A DNA stretch of 64,000 nucleotides from Ruminococcaceae bacterium BL-6 (GTDB lineage: Bacteria; Bacillota; Clostridia; Oscillospirales; Acutalibacteraceae): the NCBI GenBank assembly GCA_902810075.1, contig LR778135.1, forward strand, positions 62,001 through 126,000, read 5' to 3'. Below the pieces are notes generated by a model, which was not told where the DNA came from, searched no databases, and worked only from the letters and a program-made list of their open reading frames with translations. The first letter of the stretch is position 1. Each line of letters begins with the position of its first letter. The translations under genes were made by a program, and so were the position numbers. Below are positions 7,721 through 16,557 of this stretch, one piece after another.

Positions 7721-8196
7721 CGATATTCCTCCTTGGCGATTCTGTCCACATGAAGCTCGTACGGGTGCAGGGCTTCCTCTTCTTCCCGGCGCACGCGGTA
7801 GGTCCCCTCGCGCTCCAGCTCCGGCCGGATCAGCCAGATGGCCGACAGGTCCGCATCCGGCCCCAGGGTGCGCTGAACTTCCTCATAGGCTTTGAGGAAT
7901 CTTCTTCCCGCGACGACGGCCCGCCGGGGGATTCCCTTCAGCTGATAGCTGCGGCCGTCCTTTGTGACCACCGTGACGGATACGTACTTGTTGAACCAAA
8001 TGCTGTACACAAGATTTTTCTGTGTCTGGGACGTTTCCAGAAGCTCATAGAAGGCTAAGGTCCCATCGTCCAGGACCTTCAGAGAGTCCTTCACCGCGGC
8101 GTGGGGAATCCCTTCCTTCCCGATCGTGGCCACGATCTTGACGGACTCTTTGTCCCGTATGGCCTGGGCGGCCTCCGGGGAAATGGAAAATGCCAT
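7717..8196 (-). CDS. Pyridoxamine-5'-phosphate-oxidase-like flavin-binding protein
   Basis: 159 residues with the split-barrel PNPOx-like fold pattern: VKIVATIGKEGIPHAAVKDSLKVLDDGTLAFYE at the N-terminus, then NKYVSVTVVTKDGRSYQLKGIPRRAVV. Such proteins bind FMN, F420 or haem and many reduce small molecules; the true PdxH signature is absent. It sits between the radical SAM gene and the ABC importer, with a four-base overlap to the binding protein, so its role is tied to the imported compound. Function cannot be stated more precisely. Confidence 0.75.
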   Translation of the reverse strand: MAFSISPEAAQAIRDKESVKIVATIGKEGIPHAAVKDSLKVLDDGTLAFYELLETSQTQKNLVYSIWFNKYVSVTVVTKDGRSYQLKGIPRRAVVAGRRFLKAYEEVQRTLGPDADLSAIWLIRPELEREGTYRVRREEEEALHPYELHVDRIAKEEYR

Positions 8197-8208
8197 ATCG
8201 ATCCCTCC

Positions 8209-9486
8209 TTATATCCGGTCGAAATTGATGTTCGGGTGCATCCCGCACTTCCGGTAGCTGTCCATATAGGTCGGGATGCCGTACTTGCGCATCAGGTCGT
8301 AAAAGCCTTTGGTGATGCGGACGTAATAATCGAGCGACGGCGTTTTTTGATTGAAGAAGATGGATTTAGGGTCCACGCGCCAGATATCGTGCTTCAGCCC
8401 GACCCCGTGGGAGGTGAGGTCCTCCGCTTCCTCCAGGTTCACTTTCACCGCCTCGTCCTCGGAGGTGAAGCCGTAGGGCGTGGCGAATTCCACGCCGCTT
8501 ACGATCCCGGTGTTCACCTGCCCTTTGCCGAAGACCTCCACGGCCTGGTACAGGCGGTTTTTCCATTCCTGATACGGGATGCTGGCCGCTTTGCCCGGGC
8601 AGATCCAGTTGTACAGGCGCTCGTTGAACACCTCAAGGTCGGTGGTGTAGCTGCTCAGCCCGGTCTCGTTGTAAAGGCGCTCCAGCTGGCGGCGGTTCAG
8701 CGCCGTGCTGTTCACCTGGCTGGGGAAGCGCCGGGTTCTGAATACCCTGCCCAGCACCTGCAGGGCGGAGATATATCCTTCCAGCTCGTCCTCAAAGGGC
8801 TCCGTGCCGCTCAGGATGCTGCCTCCGGTGAGAATGACGCCCACGAAGCGGCCTTTTTCCTTCACCAGCGCCTGCATCGTTTCGAACAGGTCCTGCTCGT
8901 CGACCCGCTCGTTGCTGGTTCCCTTGAACTTGACGCCTCCGGCGCCGATGGCGCAGTATTTGCAGCCGTGCCCCGGGTGGGTCCAGAAATGACAGTAGTT
9001 GCTCATGCGGATGGAATACCGCTGGGGCCGCGCATCCACAACCTGCTCCATGGGCGTGCCCCGGCTGGTGGTCCTGCCGAAAAATTTCGGCTTTTCCCAG
9101 TACTCCACGGTTTCCACCACGCGGCCCTGGTCCGCCAGGACGAGCTCCCCGTCCACCACGTCCACCAGGTAAGGATCCCGCTGGGTGATCGTGCGGGCTT
9201 CCCACAGCTGAGTGACAAGGGGCGTGCCGTCGCGCAGGATCAGCGAGGTGGGAACAAACCGTTCCGCTTCCCCCGTCTGGCTGACTTTGGTGAGCTGGTG
9301 AATTTCCGGGTCCACCAGGGCAAGCGCCGCGTCCGTGTAAAAGACCCCGCGCCGCTGCACGTCGTTCTGGATGATGATAAACGGGGAAACATCGGGATAT
9401 TTCTCGATGATCTCCCACAGGCTCTCCTCTTTTTTGCGCCACTCGGCGTCGTACTTTTTCCGGAACCGCTCCTGCAGATCTATCAT
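8209..9486 (-). CDS. Atypical radical SAM protein (CX9CX2C cluster motif)
   Basis: 425 residues. The iron-sulfur ligands are probably C165, C175 and C178 in SNYCHFWTHPGHGCKYCAIG, giving CX9CX2C instead of the usual CX3CX2C; such spacing is known in Elp3-type proteins, but no acetyltransferase domain follows. ILTGGSILSGTEPFEDEL fits the SAM-binding GGE-type motif, and later segments (NRRQLERLYNETGLSSYTTDLEVFN) fit the TIM barrel. The first ~150 residues form an N-terminal domain that I do not recognise. The start is preceded by AGGAGG. First gene of the operon, behind a structured leader. Confidence 0.75.
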   Translation of the reverse strand: MIDLQERFRKKYDAEWRKKEESLWEIIEKYPDVSPFIIIQNDVQRRGVFYTDAALALVDPEIHQLTKVSQTGEAERFVPTSLILRDGTPLVTQLWEARTITQRDPYLVDVVDGELVLADQGRVVETVEYWEKPKFFGRTTSRGTPMEQVVDARPQRYSIRMSNYCHFWTHPGHGCKYCAIGAGGVKFKGTSNERVDEQDLFETMQALVKEKGRFVGVILTGGSILSGTEPFEDELEGYISALQVLGRVFRTRRFPSQVNSTALNRRQLERLYNETGLSSYTTDLEVFNERLYNWICPGKAASIPYQEWKNRLYQAVEVFGKGQVNTGIVSGVEFATPYGFTSEDEAVKVNLEEAEDLTSHGVGLKHDIWRVDPKSIFFNQKTPSLDYYVRITKGFYDLMRKYGIPTYMDSYRKCGMHPNINFDRI

Positions 9487-9579
9487 GTATCATACCTCCT
9501 GATTTTTGCGCCCTTCGGCGCCGCTTTTTTTCGGAATCATTTCTGTCAGCCGGTCACGCGCCTATCCCTCCCGTCGCCT

Positions 9580-9666
9580 GAACCTGTATCTTTGCTCTTC
9601 AGCAGCGGGTTGTTCCGGGCCGATGGCCCGGAACGGCCGGCGCTCCGCCTGTGAAAGGACAGGTTC
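9580..9666 (-). promoter_or_regulatory. Structured 5' leader of the radical SAM operon
   Basis: On the minus strand an 8-bp closing stem (GAACCTGT with ACAGGTTC) encloses about 70 bases. These include a perfect 10-bp hairpin GTTCCGGGCC-ATC-GGCCCGGAAC and a purine-rich segment GCTGCTGAAGAGCAAAGAT. The element ends about 95 bases before the first start codon. The architecture resembles a riboswitch or protein-binding leader, but I could not match it to S-box, TPP, FMN, cobalamin or guanidine classes. Confidence 0.5.
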
Positions 9667-9914
9667 GGGTTCCCGCTCGTAAAAGCATATTAAAAATACA
9701 TGTTTAGAAATATTTCGGATTTGTTATTTATTATATGGCGCCTTCCACAGTGTTTCAAGCTACATTCTTTTGGTTTTACCCTTACAAAATTAAGGATTCC
9801 TGATTTTTCGCGGCCGGCGGCCGGGCGCAGGGGAAGCGGAGAGAATCGCGGCGGAAAAGACCGGCTCACGAGTGCAGGCTGATGGCCAGCTCTTTTCATT
9901 TTTCGTTATAAAAA
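9667..9914. other. Non-coding stretch upstream of the radical SAM operon
   Basis: An AT-rich part (9685-9800) likely holds the operon promoter, but no -35/-10 pair is convincing. The rest shows no gene I can support. Confidence 0.4.
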
Positions 9915-9948
9915 TAAAAAGCCCGGACATTTTGTCCGAGTAAAAATT
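9915..9948 (-). terminator. Terminator after the PAP2-like gene
   Basis: On the minus strand CGGACA and TGTCCG pair around an AAA centre, followed by GGGCTTTTTATTTTT. It ends transcription of the gene at 10050-10682. Confidence 0.75.
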
Positions 9949-10049
9949 TTTACGGTATTAAGATTCAATTTGCTCTTTCGGCCCGGCGGCTCATCCATTA
10001 CGGGTAATCCGGAAGCCTTCCGGCAGCGTCAACAGGCAAGATCCGGCCC

Positions 10050-10682
10050 TTACAAATGAAAAGCATGAAAGACAAACAGCACCAGCAGGAAAGCGAAAAC
10101 GGAATCGATTCCGCCGAGGATCAGCTCCACCGGCGTATGCCTTTTTGTCCGAAGGCTCGCCCAGGCCATCAGGGCGAAAACCAGCACGACGGGGAGGGTC
10201 TGCGGGCCGACGAAGAAAACCATCAGGCTGATCGGCCCGGCCACCCCGCAGGCGTGTCCGCTGGCTCTCCAGGGCGTCGCCTTATTGAAAACAGTCAGCA
10301 TCAGCACGGAAACAAAATAAGTCCAATAGATCATGCGGACCGTTTTTGTCGCGGATGTTACAAGCGCGAAAACAACTCCGAAGGAATATCCTGCCGCTGA
10401 CGCGATAAAAGCCAGCTTCCGCTGGCCCGCTCTGCCCTTATCCCGGTACAGCGGCAGGAACGGCTGAAGAAAATAGGCGAGCGCGGGCAGGATGGTCAGG
10501 AAAAAGAGCAGGGCGTAAAACTGCGCGGTACTTCCGATCAAAGCCGCATCGTATGAAAAGAGCGTGATTGCGAGCGCAGCAGCAAGCACCGGCGGTATGG
10601 TGATAATCCGTATGATTTTGGCGAGACGATCCACAGCATCATTTTCTTTCAGATTAATATCATTATTAATACTATAATACAT
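10050..10682 (-). CDS. PAP2-superfamily membrane protein
   Basis: About 210 residues with five or six transmembrane segments. KATPWRASGHACGVAGP corresponds to the PSGH motif of type 2 phosphatidic acid phosphatases, and LRTKRHTPVELILGG to the third motif, with Glu where Asp is usual. The N-terminal motif KxxxxxxRP is not evident. The protein may dephosphorylate a lipid phosphate or simply share the fold. The start is uncertain: ATG 10682 has no strong ribosome site and other Met codons lie nearby. It is monocistronic with its own terminator. Confidence 0.7.
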   Translation of the reverse strand: MYYSINNDINLKENDAVDRLAKIIRIITIPPVLAAALAITLFSYDAALIGSTAQFYALLFFLTILPALAYFLQPFLPLYRDKGRAGQRKLAFIASAAGYSFGVVFALVTSATKTVRMIYWTYFVSVLMLTVFNKATPWRASGHACGVAGPISLMVFFVGPQTLPVVLVFALMAWASLRTKRHTPVELILGGIDSVFAFLLVLFVFHAFHL

Positions 10683-10804
10683 CACATTTATAATCATTTC
10701 AAGAAGTGTTGAATAATATTTTAAAGGCGGTTGTCCCGGCACGCACGGGGCCCTTTTTTGCCCAGCCTTAAAAAACTTGTATTCCAGGCGGAACCGCACA
10801 CAAT

Positions 10805-10838
10805 ATAAAAACGCTCTCCGTGGTTTGGAGAGCGTTTC
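10805..10838 (-). terminator. Terminator of the nucleoside operon
   Basis: AAACGCTCTCC and GGAGAGCGTTT pair around a seven-base loop, followed on the minus strand by TTTTATATTG, about 75 bases after the stop of the last operon gene. Confidence 0.85.
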
Positions 10839-10909
10839 TGTACATAAAGAATATTTGCCGGACGATAGCTTTTTCATGTAAATCTGGCTGTGATGGTGAG
10901 AATACGGGC

Positions 10910-12322
10910 TTATTTGTCCGGGAAGCGTTCCTGTTCCTGTGCGCTGCAGACGCTTTCCACCGTTTTGCGGGCGATGGACGTGATCTTTGTCTTTTCGTAG
11001 CCGCGGATGTACGAATACAGGTCGTCCTGAATGGGGTCCAGCCATTTTCTGCCGATACAGTCAAGGCCCCTGGAGAGACCGAAAAGCGTCATGACCTGGG
11101 CCGCGTTGCAGTCGGCATCCTGGCCCATCATGCTGACCATGTTCAGGCAGGTGTCGAAGTCGTCGCCGCAGAAGTACAGGGCGATGACTTCCACCGCCGC
11201 ATTGGGATATGCGTGGATCCAATTATACTCTTCGTATTTTTTCTCGCAGACTTTCCATGCGGACATATAATCCCCGGATTTTTCACACAGCTCCCATGCG
11301 GAAGAAACCACCGCGTAATACTCGCTGTCCTTCGGGATCATGCTGATTGCCTTGTGTACGATCTCCTTCATGCTGCGCTCGCAGAAGGCCATGGAGCACA
11401 TGACGGCGTTGAAGACCTCACCCAGAACGCCGTTGTTGTGGTGGGAAACGACGCCGTCTCGGAAGGCGAGCCCGGCCGCCCGGCGGGGGTCCGCCGGCGC
11501 GCACATGCCGCAGATTGCGCCGCGCATCTGGGCGCCGATCCATTCGCGGAACGGGTTGGAGCGGTATCCGCTTTCCGGCGGATAAACGCCGAGCATGATG
11601 TTTTTCAGGGCGATGTCCTCCGCCGACCAGCCGGTCGGGATCAGGGCGGCCCATTCCTCCGCGATGTCGGCCGAAGCAACCTGATAACCTTTCTTCGAAA
11701 AGGCTTCCAGAAATGCGATTTCATAGGTGATGTCGTCATTGTAGGTGTTCGGCTTCCGCACATAGCCGTGAATTTCCCCGAACGCTTTTTTGATGTGCCC
11801 GGAATCGTAGCCTTCGATCGCGGTGCCGACTGCGGCGCCGATGATCTGCGCGATCCAGCCCGCGTGGATCTTCCGGTAAAATTCATCCGATTTCACGTCG
11901 TAAGCCGGATAGCGGCAGAACGTCACGGCGGAAGCATACTGCTCGAAGCGGTCGTAGACCCGGTAGTTCCAGTAGGGATGGCCGCTGATTGGCTTTGCTT
12001 CGTTCAATAAGCGGAACACGCGCGAAGTAAGGCGGTACAGCTCCGCTTTCTTCTCCTTTTTCCTTACTTCCAGAGCCAGGGGAATCAATTTTTCCGCTTC
12101 CGTCACATCGTAGCCCATGTTGTACATGGACTGAATGCCGGAAAGCAGCACAATTTCCGGCGCATACGAGCCGGGGACGTGGCTCCCCCAGAGGAGCTTC
12201 ACGCTTTGCCAGTTCCCGGAATCGACGTCGAACGCGTTTTCCCATGTCTGCTCTTCTTCCTGCAGAACGACAGGCTCTGCGTTGCTGATCAGCTCGTGAT
12301 TATATTCATAAGCGCGCTTCAT
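10910..12322 (-). CDS. ADP-ribosylglycohydrolase family protein
   Basis: 470 residues. The DraG/ARH fold is visible in GWIAQIIGAAVGTAIEGYDS, the first metal-binding acidic group NTYNDDITYEIAFLEAF, and the C-terminal GQDADCNAAQVMTLFGLSRG, equivalent to the GGDADTNAA motif that ligates two Mg ions. Family members remove ADP-ribose from proteins or cleave ADP-ribosyl compounds. Its place as last gene after two nucleoside hydrolases (16-base overlap) suggests it cleaves a soluble N-glycoside such as an ADP-ribose or nucleoside derivative; that is inference. About 150 extra N-terminal residues are not recognised. Confidence 0.85.
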   Translation of the reverse strand: MKRAYEYNHELISNAEPVVLQEEEQTWENAFDVDSGNWQSVKLLWGSHVPGSYAPEIVLLSGIQSMYNMGYDVTEAEKLIPLALEVRKKEKKAELYRLTSRVFRLLNEAKPISGHPYWNYRVYDRFEQYASAVTFCRYPAYDVKSDEFYRKIHAGWIAQIIGAAVGTAIEGYDSGHIKKAFGEIHGYVRKPNTYNDDITYEIAFLEAFSKKGYQVASADIAEEWAALIPTGWSAEDIALKNIMLGVYPPESGYRSNPFREWIGAQMRGAICGMCAPADPRRAAGLAFRDGVVSHHNNGVLGEVFNAVMCSMAFCERSMKEIVHKAISMIPKDSEYYAVVSSAWELCEKSGDYMSAWKVCEKKYEEYNWIHAYPNAAVEVIALYFCGDDFDTCLNMVSMMGQDADCNAAQVMTLFGLSRGLDCIGRKWLDPIQDDLYSYIRGYEKTKITSIARKTVESVCSAQEQERFPDK

Positions 12323-13280
12323 GGAGATCCTCCCTTTCTCTGCGGGGCGCCGTGTAATGCCTCATCATCTGTTCGAGCATACCAAAATAAAGGCCCTGAT
12401 CGACTTTCATGCCGACGGAGCAATTCAGCGGCATGTCCTTCCGGACATGGTCGAAATCCACGACGGTGCGGCCCTGGTTCAGGCCGCTCACGGTTTCGAC
12501 GGCGACATAGCAGTCCCGGCATTCCATCACGGCCGGGTCGATCGCATAGGCGACGGCGAGCGCGTCGCTGAGGACGATATCGCTTTTGCCGAGCTTTTGA
12601 TAGGCCCCCTGCAGGAAGTCCCATAAGAAGGAGCAGTCCCGCGTATAAGGGGTATCGATCTTTTTGAGCCGGCCGATCTCTTCCGGGGTCAGCCTGGACT
12701 GCACGGCTGCGTCCCAGCCGGTCATGACGATCGGCACTCCCGAGCGGAAGACGATTTTTGCGGCCAGCGGGTCTGCGGCGGCATTGAATTCGCCGTAAGG
12801 CGAGACGTTCCCAACGCCGCCCGAGCCGCCCATCATCACGATGCGGCGGATCAGCCCGCGCAGCCCGGGATATTTTAAAAGCGCGATGGCGATATTGGTA
12901 AGCGGCCCAATCGCAAGGATCTCGAGCCTGCCCTTTTCCTCAGCCGCCTTTTGATCGATCACGTCCCACGCGTAATCGGGGGAAAGGGGCCTGCTTCCCG
13001 CTTTCAGCGCCAGATTCCCCAGCCCGTTTTCGCCGTGGATGTAGCCGGCGGTGCGGGGCGGGCGGTCAAGCGGCTGCTCCGCGCCTTTCGCGACTTCGCA
13101 GCCGATATGAAAGTAAGAGGCGATATCAAGGGCGTTTTTTGTGACGATCTCGGAGCTTTGATTGCCGGCGACCGTTGTGACGGCCTTAATATCCAGTTTG
13201 CCGGAGCTGTTTGCAAGCATCAATGCGAAAAAGTCGTCTATGCCCGGATCCGTATCGATGATAACCGGAATTCGTTCCAC
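12306..13280 (-). CDS. Nucleoside hydrolase (IUNH family) 2
   Basis: 324 residues from a GTG start at 13280, preceded by AGAAGG. IIDTDPGIDDFFALMLA carries the Asp cluster that binds the catalytic Ca ion, and NVSPYGEFNAAADPLAAKIV is the family's ribose-binding region. It hydrolyses the N-glycosidic bond of ribonucleosides to base and ribose in the cytoplasm. It follows a paralogous hydrolase by 15 bases, presumably covering a different base preference, and overlaps the ADP-ribosylglycohydrolase gene. Confidence 0.93.
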   Translation of the reverse strand: MERIPVIIDTDPGIDDFFALMLANSSGKLDIKAVTTVAGNQSSEIVTKNALDIASYFHIGCEVAKGAEQPLDRPPRTAGYIHGENGLGNLALKAGSRPLSPDYAWDVIDQKAAEEKGRLEILAIGPLTNIAIALLKYPGLRGLIRRIVMMGGSGGVGNVSPYGEFNAAADPLAAKIVFRSGVPIVMTGWDAAVQSRLTPEEIGRLKKIDTPYTRDCSFLWDFLQGAYQKLGKSDIVLSDALAVAYAIDPAVMECRDCYVAVETVSGLNQGRTVVDFDHVRKDMPLNCSVGMKVDQGLYFGMLEQMMRHYTAPRREREDLHEARL

Positions 13281-13295
13281 GTTTCGTACCTTCTT

Positions 13296-14231
13296 TCATT
13301 CGTATTGATTCACCGCGCCGATGACCAGATCCACCAGCTTTTGCCTGTCGACGCCCAGCAGGACATCGGCGTTGGGCTTTCTGCCGCTGATGCCCGTAAA
13401 GTCGGTCACGGTGCAGCCGGTCGTGAATTCTCCGCACGTGTCGATCTCTACGTTCAGATGCTCGCTCTGAAAAAGCTCCGGCGCAATCAGCCAGGCCACC
13501 GCGCAGGGGTCGTGCAGGGGGGCAAAGTCCCACCCCAGGCTGTTGTGGAATTTGATGAAAAATTCCAGAAGCTCCCCGGCCATCCGGGCGACCTTTCCGC
13601 CCTGCGTTTTGATCTTCTGAATGTCCCTGGGGTAGAAGCGGGCTTTGTGCGTCACGTCAAGACCCGCCATGGTGATCGGGATTCCGGACTTGAAAACGAT
13701 GTCCGCGGCTTCCGGGTCGACCAGTATGTTGAATTCGGCCGCGGGGGCCCAGTTTCCGCCGACCGCCGCACCGCCCATCAGACTGATGCGGTCGATTTTA
13801 TTTTTCAGGCGCGGGTAAGCCAGCAGAAAGGTCGCGACGTTTGTCAGCGGCGCCGTGGCGACCAGCGTGACTTTGTCCTCGCTCTCCTCTGTCACCTTTG
13901 CCATAAGCTGCACGGCGGAAATGTCGAGCGGCTTTTGGGGGGACTGGGGAATGGCCGGCCCGTCCAGCCCGGAATCGCCGTGCACGCTCGGCGCAATCGT
14001 GAGGTCCCGGCTGATCGGCCGGTCGGCGCCCATGGCCACGGGGATGTTTCTGCCGATGAAGTTCAATACGCGCAGGGCGTTGTTCGTCGTCTTTTCCAGG
14101 GTCTGGTTGCCCCCCACGGTGGTGACGGCCCTGACGTCGAGCCTGTCGCTGGCACAGGCGAGGATCAGGGCGATCGCGTCGTCGTGCCCGGGGTCGCAGT
14201 CCATGATAATGCTTTTTCGATTCATGTTCAT
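13296..14231 (-). CDS. Nucleoside hydrolase (IUNH family) 1
   Basis: About 311 residues; the start ATG 14231 is chosen because AAAGGTGG lies seven bases upstream. IIMDCDPGHDDAIALILA is the Ca-binding Asp motif and NWAPAAEFNILVDPEAADIV the ribose site. It cleaves purine or pyrimidine ribonucleosides; specificity cannot be read. It lies downstream of the BMP-type binding lipoprotein in the same operon, so the imported nucleoside is the likely substrate, and the ribose released would feed the two PfkB-type kinases upstream. Confidence 0.93.
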   Translation of the reverse strand: MNMNRKSIIMDCDPGHDDAIALILACASDRLDVRAVTTVGGNQTLEKTTNNALRVLNFIGRNIPVAMGADRPISRDLTIAPSVHGDSGLDGPAIPQSPQKPLDISAVQLMAKVTEESEDKVTLVATAPLTNVATFLLAYPRLKNKIDRISLMGGAAVGGNWAPAAEFNILVDPEAADIVFKSGIPITMAGLDVTHKARFYPRDIQKIKTQGGKVARMAGELLEFFIKFHNSLGWDFAPLHDPCAVAWLIAPELFQSEHLNVEIDTCGEFTTGCTVTDFTGISGRKPNADVLLGVDRQKLVDLVIGAVNQYE

Positions 14232-14255
14232 GCAGTCCACCTTTGCTGTCATTAT

Positions 14256-14350
14256 CGCATTTCCAGCTAAGATTTTGTTTTTGTTCCTCACCCGTCGCAG
14301 CGAGGAAGGAACAAATCCGGGTTTGCAATCATAAGCGGAATTGCCGCAGG
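14256..14350 (-). repeat. Intergenic element, copy B
   Basis: On the minus strand: CTGCGGC, TTAT, a hairpin GTTCCTTCCTCG/CGGGTGAGGAAC, then AAAAACAAAATC and CTTAGCTGGAAATG. The same ordered blocks occur at 52558-52630 before another binding-protein gene. It lies between the BMP lipoprotein gene and the first nucleoside hydrolase gene, about 25 bases before its start. Confidence 0.65.
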
Positions 14351-14413
14351 TTTTAATTAAGAGGCAAAGGCTGCCGCCCCTGCCCCTTAATCAATGAAAT
14401 CGGAAGATTGGAA

Positions 14414-15523
14414 TTACGGTTTCACAGAAGCTTTCACCGCTTCTATCTCGCTGGTGGATTTCCCGAATGCGGTATCGACCTTGATGCTTCCGCTCTGAAT
14501 TTTCTTCGAGAACTCGGTGATCTTGTCCTGGACATCCTTGGTGACCGCCTTGTTGTAGGTCCCAAGCCCGACGCAGTTTTCGGCAAGGCCGAGGGTCTCG
14601 CTTTTTCCGTATTTCAATGTGCCGGCCTGCGCTTCCTTCACGGCTGTTGTAATGGAGATGTCCACTCTCTTCAGGGCGGAGGTCAGAATATACTGCGCCT
14701 TTGTCGGGTCGCTGGACTGGAACGCCAAGGCCTGATCGCTGTCGACGCCGATGACGTATTTCTGCTTTTGAGCGCATCCGTCGATGACGCCCAGGCCCGC
14801 GTTGCTCGCGCACTGGAAGACGATGTCCGCGCCCTGGTTGATCTGTGCGAGGGTCAGTTCTTTTGCATGCGCGGTATCCGTGAAGTTGCCGACATAAGAG
14901 GTCAGAACCTTAATGTTCGGGTTAGCCGCTTTCGCACCCTGGATATAGCCGACAAGGAAGTCGTTGATGACGGTGTTTTCCATGCCGCCGACAAAGCCGA
15001 TCTTTCCGGTCTTGGTGGTCAGCGCACCGGCCACGCCGGCAAGAAACGCGCATTCGTTCTGTTTGTATTCGATGGAATAAACGTTGGGGCACTTGCCGTC
15101 CTTATAGTCGACGCTGGAATCGAAAATGATATATTTTTTATCCGGATACTGCTCGGCGATCTGCTCGAGCTTTTCGGTCATCTGCCAGGTGCCGACAATG
15201 ATGATGTCGTAGTCCGGGTTTTCGGAGGCATCCGTCAGCGCCGGGATCCATTTCGTCTCGTCTGCTGTCATTTCAATGACCTTTGTCGTGCAGCCGAGTT
15301 CGGATTCCATCATTTTCGCGCCGTTTGCCGCGGAATCGAAGAACGCCTTGTCGCCCAACGTGCCGTTCAGCAGGATGGCGACGCTCAGCTTTTTGTCCGC
15401 CGCGGATCCGCCGGAGGCGGCCGTCGAATTTCCCGACTCCTCGGAGGAGCAGCCGGTCAATACAAACGTCAGAGCCATTGAAACTGCCAAAATCGCGGAT
15501 AATATTCTTTTCCCAAACTTCAT
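14414..15523 (-). CDS. BMP-family nucleoside-binding lipoprotein
   Basis: 369 residues. The signal peptide ends in lipobox VLTGC (Cys25) followed by a Ser-rich linker. The mature domain is of the basic membrane protein/PnrA type: LSVAILLNGTLGDKAFFDSAANG, DYDIIIVGTWQM, GADIVFQCASNAGLGVIDG, YVIGVDSDQA. PnrA-like proteins bind purine nucleosides for ABC import. It is encoded after its two permeases and ATPase and before the nucleoside hydrolases, so uptake and cleavage are co-expressed. Confidence 0.93.
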   Translation of the reverse strand: MKFGKRILSAILAVSMALTFVLTGCSSEESGNSTAASGGSAADKKLSVAILLNGTLGDKAFFDSAANGAKMMESELGCTTKVIEMTADETKWIPALTDASENPDYDIIIVGTWQMTEKLEQIAEQYPDKKYIIFDSSVDYKDGKCPNVYSIEYKQNECAFLAGVAGALTTKTGKIGFVGGMENTVINDFLVGYIQGAKAANPNIKVLTSYVGNFTDTAHAKELTLAQINQGADIVFQCASNAGLGVIDGCAQKQKYVIGVDSDQALAFQSSDPTKAQYILTSALKRVDISITTAVKEAQAGTLKYGKSETLGLAENCVGLGTYNKAVTKDVQDKITEFSKKIQSGSIKVDTAFGKSTSEIEAVKASVKP

Positions 15524-15627
15524 TTTTTTCCTCTCCTTTTTTCATGTGCAATTACATTTATATAAAACTCCGCCTCGGCCGTATTGTCCGCCGCGGAGAG
15601 CAACGGCATACTTTGAAAAAGCCGTTA

Positions 15628-16557
15628 TTATTTGGAAATGCCGATTTTCTTCTCTTTCCTGATTCTTGAAACGGAATAGATGATCAGCCCGACAATGGTC
15701 AGCGCGTAGGGGATCATCTGGACGAACTGGACCGGAATATCCAGTACCTGCAGATTGGTCGCAAGGGCGTCGGCGGCGCCGAAGATCAGGGAAGAGCCCA
15801 TGATGCCGGCCGGGGTGCCCGTGCCGAGCGCTTCTGCGGCCAGGGCGATGAAGCCCCGCCCGGCGACCATGTCGCGTGAAAATTTATCCATATAGCCCAT
15901 CGACATGTAGGCGCCGCCCACGGCGGCGAGGATGCCGCTGATGACCAGCACGATGTACTGGACCTTCCGCACGTTGATGCCGACGCTTTCCGCGGCGTTC
16001 GGGTTTTCGCCGACCACGCGGATCCGCAGGCCGAGAGGAGTTTTATAGAGCAGAAGCCAGATCAGGAAAACGCAGAGAAAGGCGAGATAAGTCAGAAGAT
16101 TGTGCCCGGAAAGGATGCTGCCCAAAACGGGGATGTCTTTGATCAGCGGAAGGCTGACGGAGGGCATGGTCAGGCTTTTCAGGGATGTGGAATTCCCTTT
16201 GTCGCCGCAGATCGAATACAGGACGAAGATCGTTCCGCCCGAAGCCATCAGGTTGACGGCAATGCCAACCAGAATGATATCCGCTTTCAGGTTCAGGGCG
16301 CTGTATGCCATAATCAAGCCGAGCACCACGCCGGTCAGTATGGCGAACATCAGGCCGAGGAACGCGTTATGGGTCGCGGCGCTTCCGACGACGCCTGCCA
16401 GCGCCGAGCACAGCATGATTCCCTCGAGGCCGATGTTCATCACGCCGGCGCGGTCGGTGATCAGGGCGGCCAGGGCCGCCAGCAGGATCGGCGTCGTGAG
16501 CCGGATGACGGAAAAAAGAAAGTTTGCCGAGAAGATTGTAGCCACCACGCTGTTCAC
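15628..16557 (-). CDS. Nucleoside ABC transporter permease, NupQ-like
   Basis: 309 residues from a GTG at 16557 that overlaps the TGA of the upstream permease; GGGAGGGAAG lies just before it. About eight hydrophobic segments and ITDRAGVMNIGLEGIMLCSA plus GENPNAAESVGINVRKVQY are typical of the BPD_transp_2 permeases of nucleoside importers (BmpD/NupQ). It should form the heterodimeric channel with the preceding permease. Confidence 0.93.
   Translation of the reverse strand: MNSVVATIFSANFLFSVIRLTTPILLAALAALITDRAGVMNIGLEGIMLCSALAGVVGSAATHNAFLGLMFAILTGVVLGLIMAYSALNLKADIILVGIAVNLMASGGTIFVLYSICGDKGNSTSLKSLTMPSVSLPLIKDIPVLGSILSGHNLLTYLAFLCVFLIWLLLYKTPLGLRIRVVGENPNAAESVGINVRKVQYIVLVISGILAAVGGAYMSMGYMDKFSRDMVAGRGFIALAAEALGTGTPAGIMGSSLIFGAADALATNLQVLDIPVQFVQMIPYALTIVGLIIYSVSRIRKEKKIGISK

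Noticed and set aside
9487..9700. S-box, TPP or FMN riboswitch before the radical SAM operon
   Set aside because: The diagnostic conserved blocks of these classes are absent in the correct order, although short strings such as GAACCTG occur.
10683..11045. N-terminal extension of the PAP2-like protein
   Set aside because: Basic, low-complexity residues overlapping the nucleoside operon terminator. The hydrophobic protein proper starts near 10682.
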